From contig NZ_FNFC01000004.1 of the NCBI RefSeq assembly GCF_900100385.1, positions 1 through 64,000 of the forward strand: a stretch of 64,000 nt of DNA, in the 5' to 3' direction. The notes beneath the pieces are model-generated. The model did no database searches, was not told the origin of the DNA, and saw only the letters and a program-made list of their open reading frames with translations. The DNA is from Halovenus aranensis (GTDB taxonomy: Archaea; Halobacteriota; Halobacteria; Halobacteriales; Haloarculaceae). Positions 59,839 through 64,000 of this stretch are shown here, piece after piece; the stretch's first letter is position 1, and every line of letters starts with the position of its first letter. Made by a program: the position numbers and the translations under genes.

Positions 59839-62532
59839 ATGAGCGAGACAGACCACTCATCGAACGAGGAATCGCCCGCAAACAACGACCGAGACGGCCT
59901 TAGCGGTGAATACGACCCCGAGGCGGTCGAGCCAACCTGGCAACAGCGCTGGGTGGACGAGGAGACGTACGCCTACCAAGGCGACCTCGACACACAGTAC
60001 AGCATCGACACCCCGCCGCCGACGGTCTCGGGTGACCTGCACATGGGACACCTCTATGGCCTCACCCTGATGGACTTCGTTGCCCGATTCAAGCGGATGT
60101 ACGGCGACGATGTCTATTTCCCCTTCGGCTACGACGACAACGGCATCGCCTCCGAGCGACTGACAGAGCGCGAATTGGGTATCAATCACGGCGATTTCAC
60201 CCGTCGCGAATTTCAGGAGAAGTGCCGCGATGTCTGTCAGGACTACGAGGCGGAGTTCACCGACGACGTGCAGTCACTGGCTATCTCAATCGATTGGGAG
60301 AACACATACAAGACCATCTCCCCGCAGGTCCAGCGCACCTCACAGCTGTCGTTTCTCGACCTCTACGACCAGGGACGAGAGTACCGACAGCGGGCGCCGA
60401 CCATCTGGTGTCCCGACTGTGAGACCGCTATCTCGCAGGTCGAACAGGAGGACCTGACAAAGCAGACGAAGTTCAACGACATCGACTTCGAGTTGGTCGA
60501 AGCCGGCGACGGCGAGACCACACAGGAGACGTTCACCATCTCGACGACGCGGCCCGAACTGCTGCCGGCCTGTGTCTCGGTGTTCGTCCACCCCGACGAC
60601 GACGCGAACCAGCACCTCGTCGGTGGAACCGCACGCGTGCCGCTGTTCGGTCAGGAAGTCCCGATTCTCGAAGACGACCGCGTCGACCTCGAAACTGGCA
60701 GTGGGCTAGTGATGTGTTGTACGTTCGGCGACCAGACAGACATCGAGTGGTACCAGGCCCACGACCTCGATTTGCGTATCGCCATCGACGAGTCGGGGAC
60801 GATGACCGACCTCGCAGACGAGTACGAGGGACTGAGCACCGCCGACGCCCGAGCGGCAATCATCGAAGACCTCGACGAGGCCGGCTACCTGCTCGAATCC
60901 CGCGACCACGAACACACGGTGCAGGTCCACGAGCGGTGTGACGAGGAAGTCGAGTACCTGGTCACCGAACAGTGGTACGTCGAGATACTCGACAAGAAAG
61001 ACGAGTACCTCGACGCCGGCCGGGAAATCGACTGGCACCCCGAGAAGATGTTCACCCGGTACAAACACTGGATTGAAGGACTCGAATGGGACTGGTGTAT
61101 CTCCCGACAGCGCGACTCGGGTATCCCGTTCCCGGTCTGGTACTGTCAAGAGTGTGACGAGGCTATCACCGCCGACCGCGAGGCCCTTCCAGTCGACCCA
61201 ATCGAAGACGAGCCGCCTGTCGACGCCTGTCCTGACTGTGGCCACGACGAGTTCGCGCCCGACAAGGACGTGTTCGACACCTGGGCGACTTCGTCACTGA
61301 CGCCGCTCGTCAACGCCGGCTGGGACTGGGACGCCGACGTGGGCGAGCTACGGATGGAACAGCCCGAGCTGTACCCGATGAACCTTCGGCCACAGGGCCA
61401 CGATATTATCTCGTTTTGGCTGTTCCACACGGTAGTGAAATGTTACGAACACACCGGCGAGGCCCCCTTCGAAGATGTCATCATCCACGGGATGGTGCTG
61501 GACGAGAACCGCGAGGCGATGTCGAAGTCCAAGGGGAACTTCATTGCACCCAGTGAGGTCATCGACGAATACCCCATCGACGCGACCCGCTACTGGACGG
61601 CAAGCGCCTCAATTGGCGACGACTTCCCGTACCGCGAGAACGCACTGGAGGCCGGCGAGCGCCTCCTCCAGAAGCTCTGGAACGCCTCCCGGTTAGTCGA
61701 CCAGCTCACCGAGGACGTGGACCGCTCGATACTGGACGAGGAAAGACCGGAGTCCGAGCTGGCCGACATCGACCGATGGTTCCTCGCTCGGCTCGACGAG
61801 ACAATCGAATCCTTGACCGAGCGCTTCGATAACTACGAATTTGCAAAGGCACGCGACGACCTCCGGACCTTCTTCTGGTCGACGTTCTGTGACGACTACC
61901 TCGAAATCGCCAAACAGCGTCTCTCAGGAGGTGGCGACGAATCCACGGAGTACACGCTTTTGCGCGCTCACAACACGTTCCTCAAACTGTGGGCGCCGCT
62001 GTTGCCCCACGTCACCGAAGAACTCTACCAGCGCCTCTACGACCCCGAGGAGTCGCTGCACCGCCAGGCTTGGCCCGAGCCGGCCGGCTACGACGCCGAC
62101 CTCGCGGCCGGCGAGACGGCCATGGAGGTTATCGGTGCGCTGCGACGGTACAAGACAGAAGAGGGACTTCCGCTGAACGAGCGCCTCGAAGCCGTTGACA
62201 TATACGGCCACGTCGGCGGGTTTAGCGACGCTATCAGCGACGTGATGCACGTTACGCGAATCGAGACGTTCGACGACGAGCCCGAGGTGACGACCGAAAT
62301 TAGCGATATCGACCTCGATTACTCGCTCGTCGGTCCTGAGTTCGGTTCCGATGTGGGGGCAATCGACGACGCCATCGAGTCTGGCGAGTTCGAGGTGAGC
62401 GGCGACACGCTCTATCTTGCCGACGGCCAGTTCGAACTCGACGACGAGATGTTCGAGATAGAGAAGTCCCGGACGTATTCGGGCGAGGGACAGATGATAG
62501 AGACTGAGCGGGCGGTCGTCATCGTGCGATAG
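59839..62532 (+). CDS. valS: Valyl-tRNA synthetase
   Basis: This 897-residue class I synthetase of the archaeal ValRS type has HIGH-equivalent HMGH at 68-71 in SGDLHMGHLYGL and KMSKS-equivalent MSKSKGN. A CP1 editing domain carries WCPDCETAISQVE and TISTTRPELLPACV, and a zinc-type CQECDEAI/CPDCGHDE pair lies in the middle. RQRDSGIPFPVWYC and GHDIISFWLFHTVV further support Val specificity over Ile/Leu. It attaches Val to tRNA-Val. The ATG at 59839 (MSETDHSSNE) starts an acidic tail before homology. An unusual 160-nt leader with its own small ORF precedes it. Confidence 0.96.
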   Translation: MSETDHSSNEESPANNDRDGLSGEYDPEAVEPTWQQRWVDEETYAYQGDLDTQYSIDTPPPTVSGDLHMGHLYGLTLMDFVARFKRMYGDDVYFPFGYDDNGIASERLTERELGINHGDFTRREFQEKCRDVCQDYEAEFTDDVQSLAISIDWENTYKTISPQVQRTSQLSFLDLYDQGREYRQRAPTIWCPDCETAISQVEQEDLTKQTKFNDIDFELVEAGDGETTQETFTISTTRPELLPACVSVFVHPDDDANQHLVGGTARVPLFGQEVPILEDDRVDLETGSGLVMCCTFGDQTDIEWYQAHDLDLRIAIDESGTMTDLADEYEGLSTADARAAIIEDLDEAGYLLESRDHEHTVQVHERCDEEVEYLVTEQWYVEILDKKDEYLDAGREIDWHPEKMFTRYKHWIEGLEWDWCISRQRDSGIPFPVWYCQECDEAITADREALPVDPIEDEPPVDACPDCGHDEFAPDKDVFDTWATSSLTPLVNAGWDWDADVGELRMEQPELYPMNLRPQGHDIISFWLFHTVVKCYEHTGEAPFEDVIIHGMVLDENREAMSKSKGNFIAPSEVIDEYPIDATRYWTASASIGDDFPYRENALEAGERLLQKLWNASRLVDQLTEDVDRSILDEERPESELADIDRWFLARLDETIESLTERFDNYEFAKARDDLRTFFWSTFCDDYLEIAKQRLSGGGDESTEYTLLRAHNTFLKLWAPLLPHVTEELYQRLYDPEESLHRQAWPEPAGYDADLAAGETAMEVIGALRRYKTEEGLPLNERLEAVDIYGHVGGFSDAISDVMHVTRIETFDDEPEVTTEISDIDLDYSLVGPEFGSDVGAIDDAIESGEFEVSGDTLYLADGQFELDDEMFEIEKSRTYSGEGQMIETERAVVIVR

Positions 62533-62562
62533 GCTCGGCCGCAAGTTCTGTCGCCGTGGGTA

Positions 62563-62571
62563 CATTTTTTA
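62563..62571 (+). promoter_or_regulatory. TATA-like box of the GHMP gene
   Basis: CATTTTTTA within GGTACATTTTTTACC lies about 31 bp before the ATG at 62598. The flanking GGTA/TACC half-sites give weak symmetry around the TATA box. Confidence 0.45.
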
Positions 62572-62597
62572 CCTGATGTCCGGTAGTACGTATCACG

Positions 62598-63566
62598 ATG
62601 GTCACCGTCGAGACGAGTGCACGCCTGCACGTCGGCTTTCAGAATCTCTCACTGGCACACGACCGGCTCTACGGCGGCATCGGCCTCGGACTCGACGAGC
62701 CACACATCAGTATCGAGGTGTCACAGGCCGAGCACCTCGACTATGATGACGACTGCGTCCAGGGCTACGCTGAGACTGCCCTCGACGTGCTCGACGTCCC
62801 CGGCGCTCGGCTCACTGTCGACGAGCGATACGACCGACACGTCGGCCTCGGCAGCGGAACACAGCTTGCGCTGGCCTGTCTGGTCGGCATTGCGAAAGCG
62901 TATGGGAAATCTGTCGACCCGCGAGAGGCGGCCCCGGAGATGGGACGGGGCGGTCGTAGCGGCGTCGGGGTCGCAACGTTCGAGACCGGCGGCTTCGTCG
63001 TGGACGCGGGTCACCCGACAGAGCGGTTCACCACCAGCCCGCCGGCCCCCGGCAACTGGGAGGTCCCGGCCCCTATCGTCGCGACACCACTCCCAGAAGA
63101 CTGGCGGTTCGTCGTCGTGACGCCGGCGGCCGAGTCTGGACAGAGCGGGTCGAACGAGGACGCGAGCATGCAGTCGGCCGTCGACGGCGCGAACCCGACT
63201 GTTGCAGACGACATCGCGGCCGTTCTCACGCGCGAGTTGCTACCCGCCATCGCCGAAGGAAACATCGAGGCGTTCGGTGACGCGGTCGAGCGTATCGGTC
63301 GCCTCAACGGAACCTGGTACGCCGACGAGCAGGGTGGCGTCTACCGACCACCTGCCGGCGACGTCATCGAACGACTCTCACAGAGTGAGGGGGTTTTCGG
63401 GACCGGACAGTCATCTTGGGGGCCGACCGTTTACGGGGTCACCGACGTCGCCAGGGCTACGCAGGCAAGAGAGGCAGCGACGGCCGCACTCGGGGGACAA
63501 GTCCCGGACGGCACCGTCAGAGTTGTCGAACCGAGCGCTTCGGGCTACTCGCTCACTCGCGAGTAA
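62598..63566 (+). CDS. Beta-RFAP-synthase-like GHMP-family protein
   Basis: This 322-residue protein of the beta-ribofuranosylaminobenzene 5'-phosphate synthase family has SARLHVGFQNLSL, LYGGIGLGLDEPH, the GHMP ATP loop-like HVGLGSGTQLALACLVGIAK and GRGGRSGVGVATFETGGFVV. In methanogens this enzyme condenses p-hydroxybenzoate or pABA with PRPP for methanopterin. Haloarchaea use folates, so its role here may be a modified pterin or another phosphoribosyl transfer. It has its own TATA box, follows valS by 65 bp and is convergent with the DUF5820-like gene. Confidence 0.82.
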   Translation: MVTVETSARLHVGFQNLSLAHDRLYGGIGLGLDEPHISIEVSQAEHLDYDDDCVQGYAETALDVLDVPGARLTVDERYDRHVGLGSGTQLALACLVGIAKAYGKSVDPREAAPEMGRGGRSGVGVATFETGGFVVDAGHPTERFTTSPPAPGNWEVPAPIVATPLPEDWRFVVVTPAAESGQSGSNEDASMQSAVDGANPTVADDIAAVLTRELLPAIAEGNIEAFGDAVERIGRLNGTWYADEQGGVYRPPAGDVIERLSQSEGVFGTGQSSWGPTVYGVTDVARATQAREAATAALGGQVPDGTVRVVEPSASGYSLTRE

Positions 63567-63592
63567 CTACACCTACAACGCCGCCCGGAGCG

Positions 63593-63973
63593 CTACCGGC
63601 CGGTCAACTCGTCGAGGCGCTCGAAATAGGTCTGGCGAGGGACCTGATAGAGGTCGCGGTAAGACACCTCTCCCCGAGAGAACTCATCTGCGAGGTCCAT
63701 CGCACCCGCTGTGGCGGCTCCCTGGGATTCGAATGCCCGTTCGTCGAGGTTGACCTCGGGTTCCAGGTAGAGTGTGATATACCAGGGGTCCTCTGGGTCG
63801 GGAACATCGCGCCCGGGACGGCGGCCGCGCCGGCCTTTTGTCACGTAAATAGTTGGGAGACATTCGGGTGGGAACTCCTGGCTGTCGAACACGTCAGGCC
63901 GGTACGCGAGCACCGCCTTGGTCGACTCCAGACTCCAGACCTCCCAAGCATCGTCGAGTCCCTCGAATTCCAT
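63593..63973 (-). CDS. DUF5820-like conserved haloarchaeal protein
   Basis: This 126-residue protein has an N-terminal WEVWSLESTKAVLAYRPDVF, PPECLPTIYVTKGRRGRRPG, DPWYITLYLEPEVN and a helical end (GEVSYRDLYQVPRQTYFERL). I recall it as DUF5820, haloarchaea-specific and without function. The Arg/Gly loop KGRRGRRPGR could contact nucleic acid. The promoter lies at the window edge (a TATATTTC-like site at about 63993-64000), so only part is visible. Confidence 0.72.
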   Translation of the reverse strand: MEFEGLDDAWEVWSLESTKAVLAYRPDVFDSQEFPPECLPTIYVTKGRRGRRPGRDVPDPEDPWYITLYLEPEVNLDERAFESQGAATAGAMDLADEFSRGEVSYRDLYQVPRQTYFERLDELTGR

Positions 63974-64000
63974 AGCTTCAGTTTGCTGTCCAGAAATATA

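Noticed and set aside
1-64000. CRISPR array or other regular direct repeats
   Set aside because: No regularly spaced repeats were seen; the only clear tandem repeat is the Gly-Ala-Met tail of DnaK.

Overview
The window is chromosomal DNA of a haloarchaeon (class Halobacteria). The evidence is strongly acidic, Asp/Glu-rich proteins, high GC with NNC/NNG codon use, HalX response regulators, an Mnh antiporter operon, archaeal (GHMP-type) shikimate kinase, archaeal Elp3 and RibL, a tRNA-Lys without encoded CCA, and many leaderless genes with a TATA-like box about 25-30 bp before the start codon. Genes are packed tightly, often with 4-8 bp overlaps. Convergent neighbours often share or abut stop codons. 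I see no transposase, prophage, CRISPR array or rRNA. It reads as core chromosome with a few accessory spots.

Layout. 1-8.7 kb: the end of a TbsP-like regulator, endonuclease III, a zinc alcohol dehydrogenase, tRNA-Lys(UUU), a DUF7119-like protein, a GlmU-type sugar nucleotidyltransferase/acetyltransferase, a flippase, a large membrane protein of unknown function and a HalX response regulator. 8.8-14.9 kb: a complete seven-gene mnhABCDEFG cation/proton antiporter operon on the minus strand. 15-26.5 kb: an FAD oxidoreductase divergent from an ornithine-cyclodeaminase-like gene, a TIM-barrel isomerase, a beta-CASP hydrolase operon with a threonine-dehydratase-like enzyme, a RuvC-fold-like protein, Agl23, DUF1611, an aldo/keto reductase and small membrane proteins. 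26.4-34.4 kb: dnaJ coupled to an adenylate-forming-like protein lacking its P-loop, a Rieske protein, a rhodanese-persulfide-dioxygenase fusion, a MacB-like ABC exporter and a LarA-like protein. 34.5-45.5 kb: nucleic-acid and modification enzymes (Dna2-like helicase-nuclease, Elp3, a DHH/RecJ-like protein), a JAMM desampylase-RibL pair, a second HalX regulator and a secreted phospholipase-D-like protein.

45.5-50.7 kb is the least ordinary part. It holds a low-GC intergenic stretch, a PadR regulator with a palindrome over its own TATA box, a glpAB pair without glpC or glpK in which GlpA has lost two of the four cysteines expected for its [2Fe-2S] domain, and an orphan FbpC-type ATPase whose promoter carries a DtxR/IdeR-like box. 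50.7-64 kb holds a thiolase-fold protein without the usual nucleophilic Cys and its DUF35 partner, shikimate kinase-chorismate mutase, a quinone-reductase-like enzyme, dnaK and grpE, a CARF-like DUF6293 regulator, valS, a beta-RFAP-synthase-like GHMP protein and DUF5820.

The most original signal is the valS 5' region. A TATA-like box sits 28 bp before a 22-codon reading frame with five valines, including a tandem GUA-GUA, and a GC-rich hairpin begins inside those codons. This has the geometry of a leader-peptide attenuator for valyl-tRNA synthetase, which I do not know from Archaea. It is an inference from sequence only.
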